Translations under genes and position numbers: made by a program
The notes under the pieces: generated by a model
The model's input: the letters and a program-made list of their open reading frames with translations, nothing else
What the model was told of the DNA's origin: nothing
Databases searched by the model: none
NCBI RefSeq assembly: GCF_003054705.1
Contig: NZ_QAYX01000015.1
Location: 1 to 64,000, forward strand
Source: Opitutus sp. ER46
GTDB taxonomy: Bacteria > Verrucomicrobiota > Verrucomicrobiia > Opitutales > Opitutaceae
Reading direction: 5' to 3'
DNA length: 64,000 nucleotides
Shown here: piece after piece, positions 1 through 9,003 of the stretch
Numbering within the stretch: position 1 is the first letter of the stretch
Layout of the letters: the number at the start of each line of letters is the position of its first letter

Positions 1-623
1 GGAAGAAAAGACAGGCTATCTGCTACAACGAACTTGAAACCACATGCCCGCCTTTCGCGGTTCACCCCTCCTCTCGTCCGCCGTCTGCGCGCTTCCGGGT
101 TCCTTCGTGTCCATTCGAGTCCATTCGTGGTTACCCTTCCTTCCGAACGGTTCCGTCCTCCCAAACCAGGGTCCACCGCGAACGGCCGCGAACTGAGCCG
201 CAAAAACGGGCGGTGGTCGCCGCCGCACCCGCATTCCTCCCTCGCGATCAGCCGCCCCAGATTTTCGCGTTCCTTCGCGCCTTTCGCGGTTCCCCCCTCG
301 TCTCGTCCGCCGTCTGCGCGCTTCCGGGTCCATTCGTGTCCCTTCGAGTCCATTCGTGGTTACCCTTCCTTCCGAACGGTTCCGTCCTCCCAAACCAGGT
401 TCCACCGCGACACGGCCGCGAGCCGAACCGCGAAAACGGGCGGTGGTCGCCGCCGCACCCGCATTCCTCTCTCGCCCCCGCCCACCCCACATTTTCGCGC
501 TCCTTCCCGCCTTTCGCGGTTCCCCCCCTCCTCTCGTCCGCCGTCTGCGGGCTTCCCAATTGGCGTTTCAGGCCCGGGTTTCCGGTCTTGCCGGCGGCGG
601 CGGGAATCCGGTTTGCTGCCGGG
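1..623. repeat. Intergenic tandem repeat block upstream of argS, ~229-bp period
   Basis: No convincing gene lies here. The sequence is built from a unit of about 229-230 bp: the word CCTTTCGCGGTTC begins near 51, 280 and 510, each time followed by a CTCGTCCGCCGTCTGCG segment. Between them, CATTCGTGGTTACCC and GAACGGTTCCGTCCTCC recur once per unit. About 2.2 copies are present; the third stops near 555, about 70 bases before argS. The same vocabulary (CCTTTCGCGGTTCCC, CATTCGTGGTTA) returns in the block at 43083-44240. The open frames here are by-products of the repeat. Confidence 0.85.
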
Positions 624-2399
624 ATGCACGTTACGTTCAACCTCCTGGAAGAACTGGAGCAGACCCTGAAGGCCGCGGCCGCGACCGCGGGGCTGGCTGA
701 CGCCGCCGCGTTCGCCCCCGAGGTGCGCACCGCCGATCCGCGTCACGGCGACTTCCAGGCCAACGGCGTGCTCGCGTACGCGAAGGCGCGGAAAATGAAC
801 CCGCGCCAGGTCGCGGAGAAACTCATGGCCGCGCTGCCCGCCACGCTCCGCGAGACCTACGACCTCACCATCGCCGGACCCGGCTTCATCAATTTCACCC
901 TCAAGCCCGCCGTCCTCCTCGCCTGGCTCCAGGCGCACGACTCCGCCGAGCACCTGCGCAAGGGCGCCGCCGCCGCGCACGCCGGCCAGACCTGGGTCGT
1001 CGACTACTCCTCACCCAACACCGCGAAGCAGATGCACGTCGGCCACCTGCGGTCCGCCGTCATCGGCGAGGCGATCTGCCGGCTGCTCGCCTTCACCGGC
1101 GCGAATGTCGTGCGCGACAACCACCTCGGCGACTGGGGCACCCAGTTCGGCAAGCTGATCTACGGCTACAAGCGCTGGGTGAACCCCGAGGCGCTCGCCC
1201 AGGACCCGATCGAGGAGCTCGAGCGGTTGTACAAGGCCGGCAACAACGCCACGCCCGAGGGCTCGCCCGAACTCGAGGAGGCGCGCCAGGAGCTCGTGAA
1301 GCTCCAGAACGGCGATCCCGAGAGCTACGCCCTCTGGCAGAAGTTCTCCGAGGTCAGCCTCGGCGCCTTCCAGCAGATCTACGACCGGCTCGGCATCCGG
1401 TTCGACCACAACCTCGGCGAGAGCTTCTACAACGACAAGGTCGACCGCGTGTACCGCGAGCTCACCGAGACCGGGCTCGCCGAAAACAGCGAGGGCGCGC
1501 TCGTCGTCTTCCACGACGAACACCCGCGCTTCAGCCGCAACGCCGAGCGCCCGAATCCGTTCATGGTGCGCAAGGCCGACGGCGCCAGCGGCTACGCCTC
1601 CACCGACCTCGCCACCGCGCTGTATCGGGCCGAGCACTTCAAGGCCGACGGCATCGTCATCGTCACCGACTTCCGCCAGTCCGACCACTTCGAGCAGCTC
1701 TTCCTCACGCTGAAAAAGTGGTTCGCCGCGAAACACTACCGCCTGCCCGAGCTCCACCACGTCACCTTCGGCGCCGTCACCGGCGAGGACGGCAAGGCCC
1801 TCAAGACCCGCAGCGGCGACGTCATCAAGCTCAAGGCCCTCCTCGACGAGGCCGAGGAGCGCGCGTTCGCGATCGTCTCCGAGAAGAACCCCGAGTTGTC
1901 CGAGACCGAGCGCCGCGAAATCGCCCGCGTCGTCGGCGTGGGCGCCGTCCAGTACGCCGATCTCTCGCAGAACCGGAGCAGCAACTACGTCTTCTCCTGG
2001 GACAAGATGCTCTCGCTCGAGGGCAACACCGCCCCGTACCTGCTCTACGCCATCGCGCGCATCCACTCGATCTTCCGCAAAGCCGGCGCCACGCCCGCCG
2101 CGCCGGAGACCGAGGCGGCCGCCACGGTCTTCGAGACGCCGACCGAGCTCACCCTCGCGCGCAAGATCGCGAAGTTCCCCGACGCCGTGCGCCTCGCCGG
2201 CGAGACGCTCCGGCCGCACTACCTGTCGCTGTACCTCTTCGAACTCGCCGGCGACTACAGCTCCTTCAACAACGCCGACAAGGTCCTCGTCGACGACCCG
2301 GCCGTCCGCGCCCGCCGCCTCCTCCTCTGCGCCCGCACTCTCCTGATCCTCGAGTCCGGCCTCGGACTCTTGGGTCTCCGCACCCTGACTCGGATGTAA
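624..2399 (+). CDS. argS: Arginyl-tRNA synthetase
   Basis: This is a class I aminoacyl-tRNA synthetase that charges tRNA-Arg with arginine in the cytoplasm. The 591-residue product has the expected length and domain order. An N-terminal additional domain (about 1-100) precedes the HIGH-type signature MHVGHLRS near residues 137-144. The Rossmann core contains DNHLGDWGTQFGKL, the KMSKS-equivalent loop is KTRSGDV, and an anticodon-binding domain ends in LLGLRTLTRM. The start is the ATG at 624, which gives the usual N-terminus MHVTFNLLEELE. The frame stays open upstream through repeat DNA, so longer starts are unlikely. It is followed by repeat-rich DNA and appears to be monocistronic. Confidence 0.96.
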   Translation: MHVTFNLLEELEQTLKAAAATAGLADAAAFAPEVRTADPRHGDFQANGVLAYAKARKMNPRQVAEKLMAALPATLRETYDLTIAGPGFINFTLKPAVLLAWLQAHDSAEHLRKGAAAAHAGQTWVVDYSSPNTAKQMHVGHLRSAVIGEAICRLLAFTGANVVRDNHLGDWGTQFGKLIYGYKRWVNPEALAQDPIEELERLYKAGNNATPEGSPELEEARQELVKLQNGDPESYALWQKFSEVSLGAFQQIYDRLGIRFDHNLGESFYNDKVDRVYRELTETGLAENSEGALVVFHDEHPRFSRNAERPNPFMVRKADGASGYASTDLATALYRAEHFKADGIVIVTDFRQSDHFEQLFLTLKKWFAAKHYRLPELHHVTFGAVTGEDGKALKTRSGDVIKLKALLDEAEERAFAIVSEKNPELSETERREIARVVGVGAVQYADLSQNRSSNYVFSWDKMLSLEGNTAPYLLYAIARIHSIFRKAGATPAAPETEAAATVFETPTELTLARKIAKFPDAVRLAGETLRPHYLSLYLFELAGDYSSFNNADKVLVDDPAVRARRLLLCARTLLILESGLGLLGLRTLTRM

Positions 2400-2423
2400 A
2401 GGCCCGAAGTGCGGGGGGGCCCC

Positions 2424-2653
2424 ATCTCTTTCTCTTACTCTTCCTCTTACTCTTACTCTTACTCTCGAGGGATTGAGGGATTGAGGGTCGCCCCGAGAAA
2501 TCGTAGCCGCCCCAGGTCGTTCTCGTTCTCGAAATCGGTATCCGCGGAAATGCGGTCCGTCGGTATCCGTGTCCGTATCCGTGATTTTTCGGCGGCGGCG
2601 CCGTCGGCGCCGCCGCCGAGAGAACGAGAAAGAGAACGAGTAAGAGAAAGACC
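2424..2653. repeat. Word-repeat inverted block between argS and the next gene
   Basis: The left arm (2424-2466) repeats CTCTTACT words; the right arm (2619-2653) repeats the complementary words GAGAACGAGAAAGAG and GAGTAAGAGAAAG. Between them are a GGGATTGA duplication, GTTCTC and CGGTATCCG words, and a perfect 12-bp G+C hairpin (arms 2591-2602 and 2606-2617, 3-base loop). There is no T-tract after the hairpin on either strand, so it is not a standard terminator. The 326-bp gap (2400-2725) otherwise holds nothing I recognise. Confidence 0.75.
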
Positions 2654-2725
2654 CGAGCCTTGTTCCCCCTGGTGAGCCCCAAAACGCTCTTGCCGGTCCC
2701 CCGGCCCCCGACCACCCTGCCGCGC

Positions 2726-3475
2726 ATGGCCACGCAGGAAATCTACATCCGCAATGCGTCCGAAACCGAGGCCCGCGGGCCATTCAGCATTCAGCAGGTC
2801 GCGGACCTCGCGGAGGCCGGCCAGGTCACCCAGGAAACGCTGGTCTATGATGCCGAGACGGAGCAATGGCGCACGATCGCCGACCAAGCCGAGCTGCTGG
2901 CCCAGGTCTTCCCCGAAAAGAAGAAGCACACGCTGAAGAAGGCGGAGTTCAAATCGCTCAACAAACCCCAGGAGAACGCGAAGGAGATCAGCGTGCAGGA
3001 CATGCTCGCCGCCGCCGAGGGGCGCACCGCCGACACCAAGGGCAAGGCCGACCCCGAGATCGCCATGGCCCGCGCGGCCCGCATCGGCATGATCGGCGCC
3101 ATCGTCACGTGCGCGATCGCTGCCGTCGCCGAGATTCTCCCGTCCGCCGACGTGCTGAACGGCTTCACTCCCGGCAAGCTCCTCGACCACCCGCTCCTGG
3201 CCCTCGGTGCCATCGACGTCATCCTCGCGGTGTTCCTGGCGCTCGGCATGGCCTCGTTCTATCCCGTCGTCCGCTTCCGCGCCGCGCTCGGCCTCGGGCT
3301 GCTCGGCTTCATGTTCTACGCCCAGGGCCTGTCCGGTGCGCTTGGTGCCGTCGTGCTCGGCAGCACCGGACTCTATATCTGCACCGTCGCGGTGAGCATC
3401 CTGCCAGCCATGCTCGCGGCGGCCGCCGGTGTCGTCGGCATGGGCCTGCTCGCCTGGCAATTGCTGGGCCATTGA
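2726..3475 (+). CDS. GYF-type (DUF4339-like) domain membrane protein
   Basis: This is a conserved-type membrane protein of unknown role, 249 residues from the ATG at 2726. That start gives MATQEIYIRN and avoids an upstream extension of repeat-like sequence. Residues 1-60 look like a GYF_2/DUF4339 module (ARGPFSIQQVADLAEAGQV ... ETEQWRTI), a fold that often binds proline-rich peptides. A charged linker (about 65-115) follows. The rest is hydrophobic, with about four predicted membrane segments, consistent with an inner-membrane protein facing the cytoplasm with its N-terminus. It ends one base before the next gene (stop TGA, one base, ATG), so the pair is probably cotranscribed. Confidence 0.7.
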   Translation: MATQEIYIRNASETEARGPFSIQQVADLAEAGQVTQETLVYDAETEQWRTIADQAELLAQVFPEKKKHTLKKAEFKSLNKPQENAKEISVQDMLAAAEGRTADTKGKADPEIAMARAARIGMIGAIVTCAIAAVAEILPSADVLNGFTPGKLLDHPLLALGAIDVILAVFLALGMASFYPVVRFRAALGLGLLGFMFYAQGLSGALGAVVLGSTGLYICTVAVSILPAMLAAAAGVVGMGLLAWQLLGH

Positions 3476-3476
3476 T

Positions 3477-5216
3477 ATGCCGAACGCCGCGCCCGCCTCC
3501 CCGTCGGGTTCACCCCTGCGGAGTCTGACGGCCCTCCGCCGGCGTCTGGTTCACATCTACAACCGGGAGATCTGGCAATCGGCGTTCCTGCGCGACCGCA
3601 CTCCGCGCGGCCTGCTGTACGCGTTCCTGCGGGTTGTCTCGATCTCCATCACGGTGTTCCTCGAGACGCGCGTCACCAGCCGCGCCGCCGCCCTCAGCTT
3701 CAGTTCGCTGCTCGGACTCGGCCCCTTGATCGCGATCGCCGTCCTCGTCGGCGGCTTCGTGCTCGGCGACAAGGGCGACGAGGTGATCTCGGACAAGATC
3801 GGGCGCGTCATCGAGCTCGTCGCCCCGCAGCTCAGCCTCGAGGCCCGACACTCCGAAGCCCGTGCCGCCGGTACCACCGCCGCCGCGCCCACGCCCGACC
3901 CCTCCCGCGCCGCCGCCCAACCAGCCACGCCCGCTCCCGCCCCTGCATCCGCCGTGCCGCCGCCCGCGCCAAACGCGCCGACCACCTTGGCGCCGGCTCC
4001 GACACCGGCCGACTCCTCCACCCCCGCCCCCGCCCTCAACGCCCACACCCCGACCGCGCCGCCCGGCCACCAGGCGATCGCCAAGCGCGTCAACCCCGAC
4101 ATCGTCCACTTCGTCCGCGGCATCATCACCGCCGCCCGCTCCAGCTCCGGCGGCGCCTTCGGTGCGATCTCGCTGATCATGATCGTGCTGCTGCTGTTCA
4201 AGACCATCGAGGACGCCTTCAACGACATCTGGGGCGTGCGCGTCGGCCGCTCGATCATCGTGCGGATCGTGTTCTATTGGACGATCCTCACGCTCGGCGC
4301 GGTCATCTTCTTTGCCGCGATCACGCTGCTCGGCGCGGGCACCTTCATCAACGTCTTCGAGCCGATGTTTCGCGACCTGCCCGGCGGGCATGAACTGCTC
4401 CGCATGCTAAAGTGGTCGCTCCCGCTCTTCTCGATGACGCTGTTGGTCGCGCTGCTGACGATTGTCTACCGCGTGATTCCCAACACGCGCGTCTTCTGGG
4501 CCGCGGCATTCCTCGGCGCGCTCGTGGTCACCGGCCTGCTGCTGCTCAACAACTACGCCGGCATGCTCTACGTCCGGCGCGTCATCCTCACCCGCAGTCT
4601 CTATGGCTCCGTGGCGCTGCCCCTGGTCCTCCTCTTCGCCCTGTACTTCTTCTGGCTGTACCTGCTGATCGGCGGCATCGTGAGCTACGCGGTGCAGAAC
4701 GTGCAGTTCCGCAACAGCCAGGCCGCCTGGAGCACGCTGCCGGAAAACACGCGCGAGCGGCTCACGCTGGTGGTCTTCCTCACGATCTGCCGGCGGTTCC
4801 GCGAGTGCCTGCCGCCGATCTCCGCCTCGGACCTCAGCGTCATGCTCAAGGTCCCCACCCAATTGGTGAACGAGTGCCTGGGCCGGCTGGAGAAACTCGA
4901 GCTGGTGATGCCGGTCCTGCCGAAGACCGATCAGACCGAGCCCGACACGTGTTACCAGCCCGCGCGTCCGCTGAACCGCATCACGCTGCACGAGTTCAAG
5001 ACCCGGGACGACAGCTTTGGCGAAAACCTGGTGGGCAGTTCGCTCGATCACATCGACCCCATCATCGCGCACTACGACGCCGCGCTGAACCGTCTCAGCG
5101 AGAACGAACTCTTCCAGAAGTCGCTCGACGACCTGTTTGCCGAATACAAGTTCGACGACTCGAGGCCGCCGTTCACCCTTGGCTCGCGGCCCGCCGAAAA
5201 TCCGCCGTCGGCGTAA
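3477..5216 (+). CDS. YihY/BrkB-family inner membrane protein with Ala/Pro-rich insert and C-terminal winged-helix-like tail
   Basis: This is a 579-residue polytopic protein of the YihY/virulence factor BrkB family (formerly called RNase BN). The role is not well established; it is probably a transporter-like inner-membrane protein. The family core is seen as SRAAALSFSSLLGLGPLIAIAV near residues 62-83, and after residue 196 as five more hydrophobic segments with the DAFNDIWGV signature. Two things are unusual. About 70 residues (roughly 125-196) are almost only Ala, Pro, Thr and Ser, inserted in the loop after the first hairpin. A soluble C-terminal part (about 420-579) contains a winged-helix-like stretch (TICRRFRECLPPISASDLS). 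Typical members are about 300-400 residues. The start ATG at 3477 lies one base after the upstream stop. Confidence 0.85.
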   Translation: MPNAAPASPSGSPLRSLTALRRRLVHIYNREIWQSAFLRDRTPRGLLYAFLRVVSISITVFLETRVTSRAAALSFSSLLGLGPLIAIAVLVGGFVLGDKGDEVISDKIGRVIELVAPQLSLEARHSEARAAGTTAAAPTPDPSRAAAQPATPAPAPASAVPPPAPNAPTTLAPAPTPADSSTPAPALNAHTPTAPPGHQAIAKRVNPDIVHFVRGIITAARSSSGGAFGAISLIMIVLLLFKTIEDAFNDIWGVRVGRSIIVRIVFYWTILTLGAVIFFAAITLLGAGTFINVFEPMFRDLPGGHELLRMLKWSLPLFSMTLLVALLTIVYRVIPNTRVFWAAAFLGALVVTGLLLLNNYAGMLYVRRVILTRSLYGSVALPLVLLFALYFFWLYLLIGGIVSYAVQNVQFRNSQAAWSTLPENTRERLTLVVFLTICRRFRECLPPISASDLSVMLKVPTQLVNECLGRLEKLELVMPVLPKTDQTEPDTCYQPARPLNRITLHEFKTRDDSFGENLVGSSLDHIDPIIAHYDAALNRLSENELFQKSLDDLFAEYKFDDSRPPFTLGSRPAENPPSA

Positions 5217-5352
5217 TTCGCGCGGGCGCGGAGTGGAAATTGCGGCCATCGCGGCGCCGCCTGCATCGGGCGCCGACCGGCGCATCCGGGGTTCACCCCA
5301 CTTCGCCCTTGCCACCGGCTTGGCCGAACCTACCGTCGCCGTTTTCGACCCG

Positions 5353-7026
5353 ATGATCTCCTGGATCCAGAAATACTTCCAGCACCACTTCAAGACGATC
5401 TTCGCGATCCTGCTGGCGGTCACCATCATCTCCTTCATTTTCACCATCGGCGCCTCCCCAGGCATCGGCCGCGGTGACCGTCGCTACGTCGACCGCGAGT
5501 TCTTCGGCTACAATCTCGCGATGGCCGGCGACCAGCAGCGCCTCATGGGGGATGCGACCCTGAGCATCAACCTGCAGGTGGGCGCGATGATGGGCCTCGA
5601 TAACGACCAGGTGCAGCAGTACGCGTTTCAGCGCGCTGCCAGCCTCCACCTCGCCGACACCTGGCACATTCCCGCCAGCACCGAGGCCGAGATCAAGGAG
5701 GCCATCAAGAAGTTGCGCATGTTCGCCGGCCAGGACGGCCAGTTCGACCCGAAGGCGTACGCCACTTTCCGCGACAACCTGAAGAACAGCAAAGGCGGCG
5801 TGAACGCGGCCGACATCGCCCGCGTGATCGGCGACGACGTCCGCATGGAGAAGGTCAACGCCCTCCTCGCCGGCCCCGGCTACGTGCTCGCCCGCGACGT
5901 CCGCGCCCAGCTCGAGCGCGCCGACACCACCTGGACCCTCGCCATTGCGACGGCCGACTACGCGTCCTTCGCGCCCGACTTCAAGCCGACCGACGTCCAG
6001 CTGACCAAGTTTTTTGAGGACAACGTATTTCGCTACGAGATTCCGCCCCGCGTCGTCGCGACCTATATCGAGTTCCCGGCCGCCAACTACGTGGCCAACG
6101 TGAAGATCACCGACGCCGAGGTGCGCGCGTTCTACGACGCCAATCCCGCCCGCTTCCCGAAGCCCGCCGCCGCCAAGCCCGCCGACCCGAAGGCGCCTGC
6201 CAACGCGGATGCCGATTTCGCCGCCGCCCGCCCGCAGGTCCAGGCCACGCTCATTCGCGAACGCGCCCAGAGCCTCGCGCAGAAGGCCGCCAGCGACGTC
6301 GCCGTCGCCATCTTCGAATCCAAGATTCCCAACGGTCCCGCCCTCGAAGGCGTGCTGGCCGGCCGCAAGCTGCAGCCGAAGCCGCTCGCGCCGTTCACCC
6401 GCGAGGCCGGTCCCGCCGAGCTCGGCAACTCGCCCGAGATCGCCGACGCCGCGTTCCGCCTGAACAAGGACCGCTACATTTCCGACGCCCTCCCGACGCC
6501 AAACGGCGCCGCGGTGCTCTTCTGGAAGGACATCGAACCCGCGCGCAAGCCGCCGTTCGTCGAGGTCCGCGCCAAGGTCCTCGCCGACTTCACCGAAAAC
6601 GAGAAGCGCAAGCGCTTCGTCGAACTCGGCAAGGTCGCCAAGTCCCAGATCGAAGCCCGCCTCAAGGCTGGCGACGCGTTCGACAAGGCGGTCGCCGCCG
6701 CCGGCTCCAGCTCGGGCCTCAAGTTCGAGACCAAGAGCATCGCCCCGTTCTCCCTCCGCAGCCGCCCGCAGGACCTCGATTACACCCTGCTGACCGCGCT
6801 CGAGCAGCTGAGCAAGGGCCAGGTTTCCGACATGGTCCTCAGCCCCGACAAGGGCGTGCTCGTCTACGCGCAGGACAAGAAGCTGCCGGACCTGAGCGAA
6901 GCGAATCCCAAGTTCGCCGAGACCAAGGCCCAGCTCGCCACGTTCTCCGCCCGCATGGGCGCCACGGCCTACGTGGCCGAGATCGTCGAGCGCGAGCTCA
7001 AGCGCACCGAGCCGAAGGTGCAGTGA
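5353..7026 (+). CDS. PpiD/SurA-like periplasmic chaperone, apparently without a parvulin active site
   Basis: This protein of about 557 residues is anchored by one N-terminal membrane segment (roughly residues 15-36, FKTIFAILLAVTIISFIF), with the remainder in the periplasm. The order matches PpiD/SurA_N proteins: a helical chaperone domain (about 40-220), the segment YEIPPRVVATYIEFPAANY that normally precedes the catalytic domain, a KPAAAKPADPKAPA linker, and a C-terminal helical domain. I do not see the parvulin motif (xSHILI ... GGDLG). It may therefore act as a folding helper rather than a prolyl isomerase. The start is chosen at ATG 5353 because it places the membrane anchor at the N-terminus. 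Confidence 0.75.
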   Translation: MISWIQKYFQHHFKTIFAILLAVTIISFIFTIGASPGIGRGDRRYVDREFFGYNLAMAGDQQRLMGDATLSINLQVGAMMGLDNDQVQQYAFQRAASLHLADTWHIPASTEAEIKEAIKKLRMFAGQDGQFDPKAYATFRDNLKNSKGGVNAADIARVIGDDVRMEKVNALLAGPGYVLARDVRAQLERADTTWTLAIATADYASFAPDFKPTDVQLTKFFEDNVFRYEIPPRVVATYIEFPAANYVANVKITDAEVRAFYDANPARFPKPAAAKPADPKAPANADADFAAARPQVQATLIRERAQSLAQKAASDVAVAIFESKIPNGPALEGVLAGRKLQPKPLAPFTREAGPAELGNSPEIADAAFRLNKDRYISDALPTPNGAAVLFWKDIEPARKPPFVEVRAKVLADFTENEKRKRFVELGKVAKSQIEARLKAGDAFDKAVAAAGSSSGLKFETKSIAPFSLRSRPQDLDYTLLTALEQLSKGQVSDMVLSPDKGVLVYAQDKKLPDLSEANPKFAETKAQLATFSARMGATAYVAEIVERELKRTEPKVQ

Positions 7027-7037
7027 ACCATTGATCC

Positions 7038-7072
7038 GCGGCACACTCCGCTGATCCCAGCGGGCGTGCCGC
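7038..7072 (+). terminator. Interrupted hairpin after the PpiD-like gene
   Basis: The outer stem GCGGCAC (7038-7044) pairs with GTGCCGC (7066-7072), and the inner stem CCGCTG (7048-7053) pairs with CAGCGG (7058-7063). It starts 12 bases after the stop codon. No T-run follows, so termination is only suggested by position. Confidence 0.4.
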
Positions 7073-7143
7073 TCGCGGAGCCAAGTCTTCCCCCCATGGC
7101 CCTTTTCGGCCTCACTTCCGGGGTGACCACCGGCTCCAGTCTT

Positions 7144-7167
7144 CCCGACGCGCCCAGGCGCGTCGGG
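7144..7167. other. Perfect 11-bp stem-loop
   Basis: CCCGACGCGCC (7144-7154) and its exact complement (7157-7167) are separated by two bases. There is no T-tract on either side. It could be a second transcription stop, an mRNA-stability hairpin or a cruciform. Confidence 0.5.
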
Positions 7168-7445
7168 CTCGCCTTCCACCCCGCTCCGCGCACCGCCGTG
7201 TCCGGTGCGTCGATACCGTTGGGTTCGGCCTTCCCGGGGGGGCACTTTCTTCACCTGCGGCATCACCCCGGTCGCGCCCCAGATTCGCCGCAACTTTCCG
7301 ACGCCCGCTCCGTCTCGCCCCGCCAGACACGGCGCTTTTCGGTCCGCGGCGCGAAACCTTCGGGGCCTCGTTTTGGAAACCAGTAACTTTCACCCGCGCT
7401 GCGTGTTCTACCTAGACCGTCGCCCTGTTGCCAAAATCTGAAGTC

Positions 7446-8999
7446 ATGCCCAGCACCTCTGTCCGCGCCCTCCTCGCCCTGACGCTCCTCTCCGCCGCCG
7501 CCTTGCGCGCGCAGGAGACCCCCGCCGCCCCCGCTGCCGCGGTCCAGCCCTCCGCCCAGGAGCAAACGCTGATGCAGCAGACCACACCGCCCCCGAGCCC
7601 CGGCGGCGCTCCGCTCACGCTCGAGGAGTGCATTGCGCTCGCGATGAAGAAGAACTTCGACCTGCAAATCCAGGGCTACACCGTCGAACAGGCCCGCGAG
7701 ACGCTCAATGTCGCCCGCGCCGACTTCACGCCGACGATCACCGGCAGCAGCACCCGCACCCTGAACCGCTCCTCCTACGCGGTCCAGCAGCAGGACGGAA
7801 CCACGCTCGTCCTCCCGCGCGACTCCAACAGCACGCGTTTCACCGCCGGCGTAAGCGAGAAGATCCCGCAGACCAACGGCACCCTCTCCCTCACCAGCAA
7901 CCTTTCGCGCTCCTCCACCCGCGTCCCCTCCTATTCCAGCGGCGTCACCGCGAACCTGAGCCAGCCGCTCCTCGGCGGCGCCGGCAAGACCGTCGCGACC
8001 GCCTCCCTCGAGCGCGCCAAGCTCGGCGTCGGCATCGCCTACGTGAACTACCGCAGCCGCGTGCTGACGGTCATCCGCAACACCGAGAACGCCTACTACG
8101 ACCTTGTCGCCGCCCGCGAAACCCTCCGCATCCGCCAGCTCTCGCTCGAGCTCGCCCGCCGCCTGCTCGAGGAAAACCAGGCCAAGCGCACCTCCGGCGT
8201 CGCCACCGACCTCGATGTCGCCACCGCCGAAGTCGGCGTCGCCAACGCCCGCCGCGCCGAGCTCCAGGCCGACCAGGCCGTGCGCAACGCGGAAGACGCC
8301 CTCCTCGCCCTCGTCAACGTCGACAACCTCGACGTTCGCCCCGGCCCGGTCGCGTTCGACGACTATCGCGACGGTGTGCCGTCGTTCTCCAAGTCCTACA
8401 AGGCCGCCCGCGACAACTATCCCGACACCCTCTCCGCGACCGACACGATCAAGCAGCTCGAAATCGACGTCGCCACCGCCAAGCGCAACCGCCTGCCGTC
8501 GCTCACGCTCAACGCCTCCGTCGGCTACAGCACCGACGACACGTCGTACGGCGACGTCATCAACTCCCTGCCGAACGATCACGGTGACGCCCGCTCGCTG
8601 AGCCTGCAGTACTCGATGCCCTGGGGCATGCGCGCCGACCGCGCCCGTTACCGCTCCGCGGTGGCCAGCCTGAACTCGCAAAAGGTCCGCCTCGAGCAGC
8701 TCGAGCAGCAGCTCCTCGTCAACGTCCGCAGCGCCGTCCGCGCCGTCGAAACCAATCTCGCCAGCGTCGAGATCGCGGCCCAGGCCACCCAGCTCGCCGC
8801 CCGCCAGTACGACCTGCAGAAGGCCCGCTTCGACGCCGGCCTCTCCACCAGCCGCCTGGTCCTCCAGGCGCAGGACGACCTCGAGCAGGCCCGCGTCAAC
8901 GAACTCAGCGCCAAGGCCACCCTCCGCAGCGCCGTCGCCGAGCTCCACCGCCTCGAAGGCTCGTCCATCCAGCGCTTCGGCGTCCAGCTGCCGCAGTGA
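7446..8999 (+). CDS. TolC-family outer membrane efflux protein
   Basis: The 517-residue product is an outer membrane factor of the TolC/OEP family, the exit duct of type I secretion or RND/ABC efflux systems. A signal peptide is evident (STSVRALLALTLLSAAALRAQ). After a Pro-rich spacer, the mature part opens with LTLEECIALAMKKNFDLQIQ, the classic start of an OEP repeat. Two OEP repeats follow, rich in heptad-like Leu/Ala (for example ETLRIRQLSLELARRLLEEN and LEQLEQQLLVNVRSAVRAVE). The ATG at 7446 directly precedes the signal peptide; a TTG at 7428 is in frame but less likely. No membrane-fusion or pump gene is adjacent, so its partner is unknown. Confidence 0.88.
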   Translation: MPSTSVRALLALTLLSAAALRAQETPAAPAAAVQPSAQEQTLMQQTTPPPSPGGAPLTLEECIALAMKKNFDLQIQGYTVEQARETLNVARADFTPTITGSSTRTLNRSSYAVQQQDGTTLVLPRDSNSTRFTAGVSEKIPQTNGTLSLTSNLSRSSTRVPSYSSGVTANLSQPLLGGAGKTVATASLERAKLGVGIAYVNYRSRVLTVIRNTENAYYDLVAARETLRIRQLSLELARRLLEENQAKRTSGVATDLDVATAEVGVANARRAELQADQAVRNAEDALLALVNVDNLDVRPGPVAFDDYRDGVPSFSKSYKAARDNYPDTLSATDTIKQLEIDVATAKRNRLPSLTLNASVGYSTDDTSYGDVINSLPNDHGDARSLSLQYSMPWGMRADRARYRSAVASLNSQKVRLEQLEQQLLVNVRSAVRAVETNLASVEIAAQATQLAARQYDLQKARFDAGLSTSRLVLQAQDDLEQARVNELSAKATLRSAVAELHRLEGSSIQRFGVQLPQ

Positions 9000-9003
9000 A
9001 CGA

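Larger units (their letters stand above)
7027..7445. other. Intergenic region (419 bp) between the PpiD-like and TolC-like genes
   Basis: I see no gene in this gap. It holds two strong hairpins: an interrupted one just after the upstream stop (7038-7072) and a perfect 11-bp stem at 7144-7167. A less GC-rich stretch around 7370-7400 may contain the promoter of the TolC-like gene, but I cannot pick convincing -35/-10 boxes. Confidence 0.5.

Noticed and set aside
2591-2617. 12-bp GC hairpin as terminator of argS
   Set aside because: About 190 bases after the stop with no T-tract downstream.
7066-7386. Short frame between PpiD-like and TolC-like genes
   Set aside because: No ribosome site, composition unlike protein, contains the hairpin region.
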